DNA of 20,512 nt from the NCBI GenBank assembly GCA_016936335.1, contig JAFGXZ010000314.1, forward strand, positions 1 through 20,512, read 5' to 3'. The notes under the pieces were generated by a model. It had not been told where the DNA came from and ran no database searches. It was given only the letters and a program-made list of their open reading frames with translations. This document shows positions 1-8,472 of the stretch, piece by piece. Both the position numbers and the translations under genes were made by a program. Origin of the DNA: Fidelibacterota bacterium. Lineage in GTDB: Bacteria; Fidelibacterota; UBA2242. The stretch's first letter is position 1. Each line of letters begins with the position of its first letter.

Positions 1-876
1 CGCGCTTCGGTAAACACTAAGCTGAATTTGAAATGTGTCATTTTTATTTTGAATTAAATTTACTAATAAATAAATAATGTCTCCTATTAAATTTATAAGT
101 GATTTTATTTTTTTGGAAGGTTGATTTGATGATATTATTATTGATTGACCGCGTCCGAATGCTTCTTTACACCAATATTTTTTATAATATCTTTGTTTTT
201 CAAGGATATGATAAATTATTGCATCTGGCTGATAAATAATGATTTTTCCTGATTTAAATAATTGTTTCAACAATTTGGTTTCTTCACCAACAAGTAATTG
301 CTTTCCAATTCTTCCGATTTTCGGATCAAACCTAACATTGTCAGTTAGTACTTTTTTTCTAAAAGCCATATTACCGCCTTTTGGTAATTCTTGTAGTGTT
401 TTTACCTGAAAAACCGAATTACCAAGATCCAATTGGCCGATACTGTTCGGATTATCTTCAAGAAGATGAATTAACCAAATCGGGCTATTATTAGGAATGA
501 GATATTTGATTTTTCCCCCGACAATGTCAGCGTTATATTGAATAAAAGTTACATAAATTCTTTTCATCCACTTGGTATCAACTACTTGGTCGTCGTCTGT
601 GAATAAAATGTATTTTCCCCGGGATTCAAAGATGCCTCTGTTTCGTGATGGCGATGAACCTTGTTGCTTTTCAAGGATATATCGAACAATTCCGTCTGTT
701 TTAATTTCAAATTCCTGTACTACTAATCGAGTTAGATCTGTAGAATTATTATCAATGACTAAAATTTCAAAATCAACAGCACCAATCGATTCTGAATTAA
801 GGATGCTGTTAAGTGTTTTCTTAAGTAAGTAATTTCTATTGTAGGTCGGTACTACAACGCTAATATCAATGTTCAT
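1..876 (-). CDS. Family 2 glycosyltransferase, C-terminus cut by window edge
   Basis: This reading frame starts with ATG at 876-874 and stays open for 292 codons to the left edge, so the C-terminus is missing. It should transfer a sugar from a nucleotide-sugar donor to a lipid-linked glycan at the cytoplasmic membrane. The N-terminal GT-A signature VVVPTYNR (residues 7-14) is followed by a DNNSTD nucleotide-binding loop (42-47) and an acidic TDDDQ metal-binding motif (D94-D96). A GGNMAFRK segment (167-174) and a GEET motif (197-200) fit the acceptor/catalytic part of GT2 enzymes. A basic, hydrophobic stretch near residues 257-275 may sit on the membrane. It begins 6 bp after the stop of the preceding GT2 gene, so it is co-transcribed. 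No clear Shine-Dalgarno site is seen. The donor and acceptor sugars cannot be inferred. Confidence 0.88.
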   Translation of the reverse strand, partial: MNIDISVVVPTYNRNYLLKKTLNSILNSESIGAVDFEILVIDNNSTDLTRLVVQEFEIKTDGIVRYILEKQQGSSPSRNRGIFESRGKYILFTDDDQVVDTKWMKRIYVTFIQYNADIVGGKIKYLIPNNSPIWLIHLLEDNPNSIGQLDLGNSVFQVKTLQELPKGGNMAFRKKVLTDNVRFDPKIGRIGKQLLVGEETKLLKQLFKSGKIIIYQPDAIIYHILEKQRYYKKYWCKEAFGRGQSIIISSNQPSKKIKSLINLIGDIIYLLVNLIQNKNDTFQIQLSVYRSA

Positions 877-882
877 TTATTA

Positions 883-1797
883 TCAAGACATCTTCACTTT
901 TAAAAATTTAAAAAGAAAATATATAAATCTATTTAGTATTAATAGATAGGTTTCTTTATTAAATGGATTGCATATAATCGACATAGAAATTGTTTTACTA
1001 AATTTAATAATTTGTTTATTGTCCAGATAATATTTTGCTTCTTTGAAAAACTGGTTTGATAAAGATTTCCAAAATATTGAACGACTAATCTTACGTTTAA
1101 AATTTTTATAAATAGTAGTTAGTACAATTTTTTCTTCGTGGAATAATGCAGATTTATTACCTGATACCTGATTTCCCAAGCCTTTTCTTATTTTTATTAA
1201 TGGTTTTGAAATTCTAATAATAGGAAACCTGATAGTCTGATTAAGCGTAAAGTGGAAGTCACCACAAACTCTTAAATAAGGATTATACGGAAATGTCTCT
1301 TTTATATATTTTTTATTATGTAGTATTGACGAATGTGGAATAAAATTCCCGTTAATATACAAATCCCGAAATGTAGCTATCTGATTCATTTCTTTTCGGT
1401 CAATATCCCATTTTCCAATTTCATGTCCTTGTTTATCGATGAATATTGCCGGAGAATACACAAAACAGCAGTGTGGGTTTTTTTCTAGAACATATACACT
1501 TTTAGTAATCCTATCAGGTGTTGAAATATCGTCGTGGTCCTGGATAGCAATATATTTCCCGCTTGCTAGTGAATAAGCGACATTTAATGAGCCATATGTT
1601 CCAATGTTTTCCTGATAGTGATAAATTATTTTATTAAAATAAGGCTTTAGTTTATTCTTTGTATAATCCGTTGAACCATCATTAACAACAATGATTTCGA
1701 TATTTTTATATGTTTGGTTAATAATCGATTCAAGTGTCTCGACAATATAATTTTCACCGTTATATGTTGTTATTAAGACTGAAACAAGAGGATGCAT
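883..1797 (-). CDS. Family 2 glycosyltransferase
   Basis: The 304-residue product is a complete GT2 enzyme expected to add one sugar during repeat-unit assembly on the cytoplasmic face. The fold signature VSVLITTYNGE lies at residues 5-15 and VVNDGSTD at 37-44. The DXD-type metal site reads QDHDD (86-90), followed by the typical STPDRI segment. The C-terminal third is rich in Lys, Phe and Tyr and is probably membrane-associated, without a confident transmembrane helix until the hydrophobic end (about 285-300). The ATG follows the flippase stop by 6 bp, with only weak ribosome-binding sequence, which suggests translational coupling. The gene is strongly AT-rich like its neighbours to the left. 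Sugar specificity is unknown. Confidence 0.92.
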   Translation of the reverse strand: MHPLVSVLITTYNGENYIVETLESIINQTYKNIEIIVVNDGSTDYTKNKLKPYFNKIIYHYQENIGTYGSLNVAYSLASGKYIAIQDHDDISTPDRITKSVYVLEKNPHCCFVYSPAIFIDKQGHEIGKWDIDRKEMNQIATFRDLYINGNFIPHSSILHNKKYIKETFPYNPYLRVCGDFHFTLNQTIRFPIIRISKPLIKIRKGLGNQVSGNKSALFHEEKIVLTTIYKNFKRKISRSIFWKSLSNQFFKEAKYYLDNKQIIKFSKTISMSIICNPFNKETYLLILNRFIYFLFKFLKVKMS

Positions 1798-1803
1798 GGG
1801 AAA

Positions 1804-3261
1804 TTATCTTTTTCGAACTGTGGCAATTAACGGTTTTAGAATTGGGTACTTGAGTTTGATCTCAAGATAAAATGAGCAAAAAAGGTAGACCGATATGCTG
1901 ACCATGAGGATTAGAATTAAGCGTGGAATACTGGGATTAATCAAAATGTACTTTTTTATGATAAATATTATACAGCTGACAATTATTGTATTGATAAGTG
2001 GTATCAACATTGCATTCATAAATTCCCTTACCGGGCAGGATATTATTTTTAAAATTTTGCCAAAAATGAATGGACTTAGAAGAGCTCCGCTTATAACTGC
2101 ATAAGAGGTTCCAATCAAACCCCAACGGGATGTTAGGGGGTAAATTAACGCTGCCAATAAAATGAATCGGATAGTAGTAAAAAATGTAATATATTTAGGT
2201 TTTCCGATGCCAGATAGTAGAGGACCAGTAGAGGCACCAATTGAACGAAATAAACCTTCAACACATAGTATTTTTATAATAGGGATAATTGGTTCCCATT
2301 TTTTACCTAAGATTAGATATACTAAGTCATCAGCCAATAAAAATGTTATTACTGCAAGAGGAAAAGATAAATAACTAATAAAAGAAACTGTTCTTAAAAA
2401 AGATTCTTTTAAGCGCTTTTTATTATCCTGAATCTTTGAAAAGGCTGGTAATGTAATACTGGCAATTACATGAGTAATTTCCGTCGTGGCCATATTAGAG
2501 ATTTTATAAGCCATTTGATAAAAACCAAGCAATGTTGCTCCTAATAACTTTCCAACAAATGCATCGTCTCCTTGAGTTGTAAAAAATATAATAATGCTTG
2601 AACTCATTAGCCATTTTCCATAGGAGAACAACTCTTTAGTCTTTGCAAGGTTAAAATCAAACTTAGGCCGATAGGGATGAAGTAAATAACTTGTAGCTGT
2701 ATTCACGAAGTTGCCGATTAAATTTCCGATAACTAGAGCCCATACATTTCTATAATAATACGCTAGAATTATTACGGAAACGAATTCTATTATTGTTGAT
2801 AAAAATGTAATTAAAAACTGACGACTTAATTCGATATCCTTTTTAAAATAGACAATACCAATATTAGTAAATCCGTTTAGAATTACTGTTAATCCCACGA
2901 CCTTGAGGTACAATGTTAAGGTAGGACTATTAAAAAAATTAGCAATAAATGGTGCTAATATATATAAAGCCAAATAAAGTGCTCCCCCTCTAACAACATG
3001 AATGGTCCAAACAGTATTTAAATAAGGTTTGATATCCTTGGCTTTTTGGATTAACGCAGAATGGAATCCTGTTTGGGTTAATATTTCTAGGACTGAAAGA
3101 GTCAAAAGTAGTAGTCCAAATAATCCGAAATCTTTTGGACTAAGCAATCGTGCAATAATAATAATTCTGATGAAGCCAATTAAGCGTACAAATATTCTTG
3201 AAGAGAATACCCACAATCCCCCTTTTATAACCTTTTTTGATAATGAAGTATCGTTACTCAT
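1804..3261 (-). CDS. Wzx-like polysaccharide flippase (MOP superfamily)
   Basis: This 485-residue, very hydrophobic protein has about a dozen or more membrane segments spread over its full length, as in flippases that move undecaprenyl-linked repeat units across the inner membrane. The N-terminus (SKKVIKGGLWVFSSR, then ARLLSPKDFGLFGL) is typical of the WzxC/polysaccharide-synthase-3 branch of the MOP superfamily. Length is normal for the family. The upstream 139 bp (3262-3400) separate it from the methyltransferase gene. That stretch is very AT-rich with no gene I can support, and it is the longest true gap in the left part, so an internal promoter there is possible. The start at 3261 has no good Shine-Dalgarno site but matches the usual family N-terminus. 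It coexists with a Wzm/Wzt ABC exporter in the same run. Confidence 0.92.
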   Translation of the reverse strand: MSNDTSLSKKVIKGGLWVFSSRIFVRLIGFIRIIIIARLLSPKDFGLFGLLLLTLSVLEILTQTGFHSALIQKAKDIKPYLNTVWTIHVVRGGALYLALYILAPFIANFFNSPTLTLYLKVVGLTVILNGFTNIGIVYFKKDIELSRQFLITFLSTIIEFVSVIILAYYYRNVWALVIGNLIGNFVNTATSYLLHPYRPKFDFNLAKTKELFSYGKWLMSSSIIIFFTTQGDDAFVGKLLGATLLGFYQMAYKISNMATTEITHVIASITLPAFSKIQDNKKRLKESFLRTVSFISYLSFPLAVITFLLADDLVYLILGKKWEPIIPIIKILCVEGLFRSIGASTGPLLSGIGKPKYITFFTTIRFILLAALIYPLTSRWGLIGTSYAVISGALLSPFIFGKILKIISCPVREFMNAMLIPLINTIIVSCIIFIIKKYILINPSIPRLILILMVSISVYLFCSFYLEIKLKYPILKPLIATVRKR

Positions 3262-3400
3262 TCTACAGACAGAAATGCGATTCCTGATCTCCCTAAGCCA
3301 CGAATTAAAAATAAATTATGTAACATTATTGATATTTTCCATTTACAAAAAAATAATTTTATTTGATAGTGAACTATTCGTATCCAAATTGTAAGTCATT

Positions 3401-4270
3401 TTAAGTTTTTTTTGCAAGGATGATTACGTCTTCAGAAAAATTTCGGAATAACGGGAGATTGTCAAGAATTGACTCGATTGCTAATAGAAATCCAAACAAA
3501 ACTCTTCTACGGTCCCATTTGCTACCACCAATGATAACACTGCCTCTTATTACTTTTTGAATCTTATAGCCATCAGTTTTTAATAAACTTTTCCACTCGT
3601 TTATACTTTTTACAGAGATATGACCATAACCTTCTCCAATTTCGGCTTTTATAAGATCACTTGATATACCTGATTTTTGTGTTGATTGAGTATTGTTATT
3701 TGTTAATGATGATTTAATTGATTTGAAATAATTCTTAAATCTTACAAAAATATTATCAGCATTTGGAGTTGTAATAATTAAACTTCCTCCAATTTTTAAA
3801 ACCCTGTTAAATTCCTTTAGTGCCATTTCAGGTTTTGGTAGATGTTCTAGAACTTCCCGAGATATTAGTACATCGATACTTTCTGAATTTATCGCTAAAT
3901 TGCTTGCGTCAGAAGCTAAAAAATGAATGTTTTTATTTGAAAAGTTTTTTTTAATAATATTGCCAAGATACATAGAGGCAATGTTAATGTCTAAGCCATA
4001 AAAATTAAACTGTTTTTTATTTTTAAAAATGGTGTTAAAAATAAATATATTTGATCCATTATCACAGCCAACTTCAAGCACATTTAATGTTTTAGGATGT
4101 TTTTTTAAACTTTCTTGGAATAAATCAGCAACAGCCCAGAATTTTTTTGTCCAATAGTAATTACGTGTGTAACTTGGTATTTTTTGAAGATTAACGATAT
4201 GATCAGTTAAAATTTTAGCAATTAACTTATTATCAAATGTATCAGTTAGTTTATCATAGATCTTATTCAT
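3401..4270 (-). CDS. Class I SAM-dependent methyltransferase
   Basis: The 289-residue product is a Rossmann-fold methyltransferase of the Methyltransf_11 type. Motif I reads VLEVGCDNGS (residues 64-73), the acidic residue that binds the ribose of SAM is D94 in GLDIN, and the motif IV/post region SREVLEHLPKPEMALKEF (137-154) is followed by GGSLIITTPN (161-170). In this context it probably methylates a sugar or caps the growing glycan chain. Terminal methylation is a known chain-termination signal recognised by Wzt-type proteins, which fits its place directly behind wzt (14-bp gap). A separate role in modifying a nucleotide sugar cannot be excluded. The gene is markedly AT-rich. Confidence 0.9.
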   Translation of the reverse strand: MNKIYDKLTDTFDNKLIAKILTDHIVNLQKIPSYTRNYYWTKKFWAVADLFQESLKKHPKTLNVLEVGCDNGSNIFIFNTIFKNKKQFNFYGLDINIASMYLGNIIKKNFSNKNIHFLASDASNLAINSESIDVLISREVLEHLPKPEMALKEFNRVLKIGGSLIITTPNADNIFVRFKNYFKSIKSSLTNNNTQSTQKSGISSDLIKAEIGEGYGHISVKSINEWKSLLKTDGYKIQKVIRGSVIIGGSKWDRRRVLFGFLLAIESILDNLPLFRNFSEDVIILAKKT

Positions 4271-4284
4271 TTATATCAATTATT

Positions 4285-5553
4285 CTATATTTTTTGGATA
4301 TTCCATGTATGTTTTACGAAAATATTTCTGGAAAATTGATGTTTCTGGGCATTGGTATCAGTGCTTTTATTACTTTGAATATTTATGGAGTAACCGTGTT
4401 CAATATAATCCTGAACATTGAATTGGTCCGCAATCCAGAGATTTAGATAGTAGGTCCCCGGTAGCAAAGGAATGTTATGTAAATGGCATAAAACGAATGA
4501 ATTTTCAGCCAACTCACTAATGTTTTGCCCAGATTCTTTGCTGTAAAGTTGGAAAAGTGTCTGCCCGAGAGCAGTTTTAAATGTTAATGCTATTCGTGGG
4601 TGATGAACAGGCTTCATAACGTTGAAGTTCATTTTAATGATTAAAGAGTCGGCCGGATATATTTTTTCGACAGGTTTGTTATTTTTATCCAATATCTGTA
4701 CTTCTTTAAACCGGATATCACCCTTTCCTGACCGACTAATTTTTTCGGATAACAGGTTTCTAGAAGTTACCTGGTTTTTTTGAAGACTGTAATACTTCAG
4801 AATGGCATTGCTTGTGTTACCATCGAATAATTTTATTCCTTTGTTTATTAGAATTGTCCTATTACATAATCGCTCAATAAATAACAAGTTATGACTGACA
4901 AACAAAACAGTTCGTCTGCTTTGTGTAATACTATTGATTTTGTCCAGGCACTTTTTCTGGAATTCGTAATCACCCACTGCCAGTACCTCATCAATCAGCA
5001 GAATATCGGAATCCAGGTGGGCAGCGATCGAAAAAGCCAGTCGCACAAACATTCCGCTGGAATAGCGCTTGACGGGAGTGTCCAGAAATTTCTCATCGAT
5101 TCCGGAAAATGCAACAATATCGGCAAACTTAGTTGTTATTTCATTGCGCTTCATTCCCAAAATTGCACCATTCAAATAAATATTTTCCCGACCAGTTAAA
5201 TCGGGATGAAATCCCAGGCCGATATCTAATAATGATGAGACAGAACCCCGGATATGAATTTCGCCTGTACTGGGTGGTGTAATGCGGCTGATCACTTTTA
5301 ACAGGGTACTTTTCCCTGAACCATTAAAGCCGATAATCCCCAGAACATCACCCTTATTTACTGATAAATTGAAATCTTGAAGTGCGCGAACTACTTTTTG
5401 TTCTGAATGATCGTCAACATGTTTTCGAAAAATCTGGCCAAGTCTTTCCCGTAAGGTGTCAAAAGCAACTTTTTGACCCAGGCGGTACTGCTTGGACAAT
5501 TGCCGGATTTGAATAATCGCTTCGGTTTTTTCTATATCAGACAAGATCCGCAA
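4285..5553 (-). CDS. wzt: Polysaccharide ABC transporter ATPase, Wzt-like
   Basis: The 422-residue ATPase powers export of a polysaccharide across the inner membrane together with the adjacent Wzm-like permease. The nucleotide-binding domain (about 14-250) has Walker A GFNGSGKST (75-83), the signature YSSGM (164-168), Walker B ILLIDE (184-189) and the H-loop histidine H221. Residues about 270-415 form a Wzt-type C-terminal beta-sandwich that in known systems binds the terminal modification of the glycan. It overlaps the permease gene by 17 bp. The start codon is TTG (5553), and a second TTG at 5544 (residue 4) is an alternative; no ATG is available nearby. Base composition changes inside the gene: the N-terminal part is near 50% GC in places, while the C-terminal domain is AT-rich like the genes further left. 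Confidence 0.93.
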   Translation of the reverse strand: MRILSDIEKTEAIIQIRQLSKQYRLGQKVAFDTLRERLGQIFRKHVDDHSEQKVVRALQDFNLSVNKGDVLGIIGFNGSGKSTLLKVISRITPPSTGEIHIRGSVSSLLDIGLGFHPDLTGRENIYLNGAILGMKRNEITTKFADIVAFSGIDEKFLDTPVKRYSSGMFVRLAFSIAAHLDSDILLIDEVLAVGDYEFQKKCLDKINSITQSRRTVLFVSHNLLFIERLCNRTILINKGIKLFDGNTSNAILKYYSLQKNQVTSRNLLSEKISRSGKGDIRFKEVQILDKNNKPVEKIYPADSLIIKMNFNVMKPVHHPRIALTFKTALGQTLFQLYSKESGQNISELAENSFVLCHLHNIPLLPGTYYLNLWIADQFNVQDYIEHGYSINIQSNKSTDTNAQKHQFSRNIFVKHTWNIQKI

Positions 5554-6346
5554 ACCGATCTTCGGCTTTGTTAAAATAAAATATCCCGATAATAAAGAAT
5601 AAAGATGAAATGATTAATGCTAATAACAATGCCGTCCAATTAAACGCTTGATTTAGGATAGCAGAGCGAAAACCAATGACGATTCCCGACATGGGATTTA
5701 GATGAATGATAAATTCAAATTCTGTACCCAGCAACGACGGTGGATAAATCACCGGCGTCAGGAACATCCAGATGGAGAGAAAAAAGGGAATAATATGCCG
5801 GAAATCCCGGTAAATTCCTGATAGAGCTGCAATGAATGTTCCAAACCCGACTGCCGAAAAAATAGTCAGTATTGTCAGCGGTACAATCATCAGGAATCCC
5901 CACGTAATCGGAAATTGGTAGAATAGCATGATACCAATCAAGACAATAAATGATAAGCCAAAATCGATTACCTGGCTGCCAACCGCGCTCAGTGGAATCA
6001 ACAGCCGCGGAAAATAGACTTTATTAATCAATCCGGCGTGGTTAATGATCGAATTGTTGCAGGCGGATATCGAATTTGCAAAAAAGGTCCAGGGAATCAA
6101 GGCTGAATATACAAAAATAGGATAGGGGACATCATCGGAAGGAATTTTTGCGAACCGGCCAAATAATATTGAAAAAACCACCATCTGCATTAGCGGCTGA
6201 ATAATGGCCCAGGAGATACCAATTAAAGTCTGTTTATACTTTACGATAAAGTTCTTTTTCGTTAAAAAATAGAGCAAATCTCGATAATGATATAGTTCAT
6301 TAATTGGAAAGAAAGCGATCCGGTTTTTAGGTTTAATAATGATCAA
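5537..6346 (-). CDS. wzm: Polysaccharide ABC transporter permease, Wzm-like
   Basis: This 269-residue membrane protein belongs to the ABC-2 permease family (Wzm, KpsM, TagG). An amphipathic N-terminal region (YHYRDLLYFLTKKNFIVKYK) precedes the family-typical KQTLIGISWAIIQPLMQM (residues about 39-56), followed by six or so hydrophobic segments. The VYFPRLLIPLSAV loop is another family hallmark. It forms the channel for an undecaprenyl-linked glycan energised by the overlapping Wzt-like ATPase. The start is TTG at 6346. Upstream in frame there is a TAA at 6382-6380 and no other good start. An AGGAAAA run lies about 13 nt before it, so initiation is likely weak. The pair stands between the PRMT/HprK/PqqD trio and the glycan assembly genes. 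Confidence 0.93.
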   Translation of the reverse strand: MIIIKPKNRIAFFPINELYHYRDLLYFLTKKNFIVKYKQTLIGISWAIIQPLMQMVVFSILFGRFAKIPSDDVPYPIFVYSALIPWTFFANSISACNNSIINHAGLINKVYFPRLLIPLSAVGSQVIDFGLSFIVLIGIMLFYQFPITWGFLMIVPLTILTIFSAVGFGTFIAALSGIYRDFRHIIPFFLSIWMFLTPVIYPPSLLGTEFEFIIHLNPMSGIVIGFRSAILNQAFNWTALLLALIISSLFFIIGIFYFNKAEDRFADLV

Positions 6347-6379
6347 TTTAAATTGTTTTTCCTGTAAAAATCGTTGTTT

Positions 6380-6487
6380 TTATACGGCTTCGCCATCCTC
6401 AGTCCCATATTTAATTTTTGCAGGACTGATAATTGATGGCAATGGATTAATATCCGTATCTTTTTTCAGAAATTCAGTAAAAAAATC
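6380..6487 (-). other. In-frame 35-codon open extension after the PRMT-PqqD stop codon
   Basis: Immediately after the TAA (6490-6488) that ends the PRMT-PqqD gene, the same frame stays open for 35 codons, beginning DFFTEFLKKDTDINP and ending DGEAV, and then stops at TAA (6382-6380). The composition looks like protein. The first residues would continue the C-terminal helix of the PqqD-like domain (ISDYI, stop, DFFTEFLKK). Counting the extension as coding reduces the gap to wzm from 141 bp to 33 bp, closer to the tight spacing elsewhere in the operon. It may be the tail of an ancestral longer protein split by a nonsense change, a readthrough product, a sequencing error, or chance openness in AT-rich DNA. 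Confidence 0.4.
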
Positions 6488-7615
6488 TTAGATATAATCA
6501 CTTATTGTATTGAATATCCGAACCAGCGCCTGTTCGTGATTGTTGAACTGATCGGGATATCTTACCGCTAATTCGCTGGCAATATCGTTGAAGGATTTTT
6601 TTCCGTCAATGGATTTCAAGATAAATTGAGTCGTCTTACCATTCTGATTTAATTGTACCGGATTTTCCGGGTCAAATTTGATGAGTTCTTCCTTACTGCC
6701 AATTTTTCCTACGAAGGAATTGTAATCTTGCTGGGTATTTTGATAACCCAAAGACCATTGATAATTAATATCACCGGTAAATTTTGATTGATAACTGTTG
6801 AAGAGGACTTTCAAAGTATTACCGGCTTTCACTTTAATGGGGTATCGAATCGGGAAAAACATCTGCCCCCATGTATTTGCCGATGCAATGGGTGAATTGG
6901 AAAAAAACTGATCGGGTGTAAACCAACAATCCCACCAACCGATGATGCCGTGCACAGTCCCGGGTTTTTCAATGGAGATTTTATCTGAAAAATTGAATGT
7001 GATGTCGTCGCAGCTGGTGAGATCAATTGTCCGCAAAGGGATTTCTTTTGATAATAATTTAATTCCCGGTCGGTTTGCATAATGAGGCTGATTGAACAGT
7101 AATTCCGTAGTATAATCCCAATTGATTCCAAAGGCGATGTCATTTTTCCAATGTGCTGGTTGCAAGGAATTGAAAAACTCAGGATATTCCACCAGGGCAA
7201 ATTTCAATTGGAAAACATTGGGAATGAATTTACCGGATGCTTTCAGAAATCGTTTTCTGGAATCAGCAAGAGTTTGAAATAAGCCTTTACAGGCAAACAT
7301 CGGTGTATAGTCTTCCATGATGATGTAATCGACTTTTTCCGGTAATTCCACATTCTTTGTATGATCGTTAATAAAGATGATTTTGGAATCCAGATTGTTT
7401 CTATGGGCAAGCTCCTTCCCAATGGCAAAAACATCAGCCTTTTCGATGGCATAGATTCTATTTGCACCGCTCATGGCGGCAAAGAAGGAGTATGTTCCCA
7501 GTCCGAAGCCGATTTCAGCGACGGTCGTTTCTTTATTAATAAGTGATGCAATGGCTTTTCGGAATTCATTTATCCGGACATCATCATAGAGCAAATTGCG
7601 GTAATAATCCAACAC
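6488..7615 (-). CDS. PRMT-like SAM methyltransferase fused to a PqqD-like domain
   Basis: The 375-residue product combines two modules. Residues about 1-290 resemble protein arginine methyltransferases: motif I VAEIGFGLG (32-40), an acidic ribose-binding residue in YAIEKAD (E58), IIMEDYTPMF (98-107) at the position of the double-E loop, then a beta-barrel region with GWWDCWF (226-232) and ANTWGQMFFP (246-255) resembling the THW-loop strand. The second loop glutamate and the classical THW triad are not preserved, so arginine need not be the substrate. Residues about 315-375 (PVQLNQNG, SIDGKKSFNDIASEL) look like a PqqD/RiPP-recognition helix-turn segment. The start is GTG (7615), sharing one base with the kinase stop TAG. 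Position beside PqqD and HprK-like genes suggests a peptide- or protein-modifying role (inference). The frame continues open for 35 codons beyond its TAA. Confidence 0.8.
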   Translation of the reverse strand: MLDYYRNLLYDDVRINEFRKAIASLINKETTVAEIGFGLGTYSFFAAMSGANRIYAIEKADVFAIGKELAHRNNLDSKIIFINDHTKNVELPEKVDYIIMEDYTPMFACKGLFQTLADSRKRFLKASGKFIPNVFQLKFALVEYPEFFNSLQPAHWKNDIAFGINWDYTTELLFNQPHYANRPGIKLLSKEIPLRTIDLTSCDDITFNFSDKISIEKPGTVHGIIGWWDCWFTPDQFFSNSPIASANTWGQMFFPIRYPIKVKAGNTLKVLFNSYQSKFTGDINYQWSLGYQNTQQDYNSFVGKIGSKEELIKFDPENPVQLNQNGKTTQFILKSIDGKKSFNDIASELAVRYPDQFNNHEQALVRIFNTISDYI

Positions 7616-8472
7616 TATTCGATTACTCCTGATAACTGCCGGCAGAGCTCGATTTGCTGTTTATCGGATAGATTAAAGGGATCCGGCAGATATAAATCAA
7701 AATGGTGAATTGTATTAAATATCATGTTCACGAATTCCGGAAAACACTTTTTAATGAGTTTGGGATTATTCAAATGATCCAGTACTTGCGGCAATGCCTG
7801 ATACTGTTTCAGTTTTTCGATGCAGAAATCAGCGGTATGCGTATTTTTAAGATAATATATTTGATTTAAGCGCACCGGCTGTTTTTGCGTTTTACCGAAT
7901 ACCGAAACCGGGAAATAATGGATTTCGATTTTCTTGGTATCTGTTCGGTAGATGGTGTTGACGTAGTTGCTTTTTCGGGAATGATCAATCGGATGATGGG
8001 GTTTGATTATGATGTTTCTCGGAAACGGATACACTCTGAGATTTTTCAGATCCAGAATACCAAATTCATCGGATAACAGCTGCCAGTGATGTTTCATCAG
8101 CATAATGCTCAGGCTGGTCTTACCGGTTCCGGAATTGCCAATGAATAGAGCCCCTTTGTTATGATAGGCGAGGGATGCGGCATGAAATTTTATCTTGTTC
8201 TTATAGGCATGTAAAAAATCGTTGATGATTTGCCACTCAAGAGCGTAAATAATTTTATGACTGTCATTGTTCTGGTGGGTTTTTCGTCCATTCCGATATA
8301 AAAAATATTTTTGGTCTGTTCGGGTTATGATATAGTTTATATCAGTATTTATCAGTTTTATGGATTTTGTAAACAGTGATGAAAAAACACTGTTTTTAAT
8401 TTTATTATCCAATATAGCCGGATAATCCAAACCAACCGTTTTTATTGGATCACCTAGGGTTAGATAAAGCAT
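7615..8472 (-). CDS. HprK-like (HPr kinase-related) protein kinase
   Basis: The 285-residue product resembles the P-loop core of HPr serine kinase and the HprK-related kinases found in lasso-peptide and HPr-rel clusters. The motif FHAAS (96-100) precedes Walker A GNSGTGKTS (112-120). LLSDEFGILD (132-141) occupies the Walker-B-like acidic site (D135, E136), and the VYPFPRNI segment (147-154) matches the common pfPrp block of this group. The N-terminal about 90 residues are divergent. It probably phosphorylates a peptide, protein or small hydroxyl group bound by the PqqD partner; the target is unknown and no HPr or precursor peptide was identified in the window. It overlaps the upstream pqqD-like gene by one base (TAATG), indicating translational coupling. 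Confidence 0.85.
   Translation of the reverse strand: MLYLTLGDPIKTVGLDYPAILDNKIKNSVFSSLFTKSIKLINTDINYIITRTDQKYFLYRNGRKTHQNNDSHKIIYALEWQIINDFLHAYKNKIKFHAASLAYHNKGALFIGNSGTGKTSLSIMLMKHHWQLLSDEFGILDLKNLRVYPFPRNIIIKPHHPIDHSRKSNYVNTIYRTDTKKIEIHYFPVSVFGKTQKQPVRLNQIYYLKNTHTADFCIEKLKQYQALPQVLDHLNNPKLIKKCFPEFVNMIFNTIHHFDLYLPDPFNLSDKQQIELCRQLSGVIE

Noticed and set aside
3262..3400. A small gene in the 139-bp gap before the flippase gene
   Set aside because: Only very short frames (about 18 codons) are present, with no ribosome-binding site or conserved motif.
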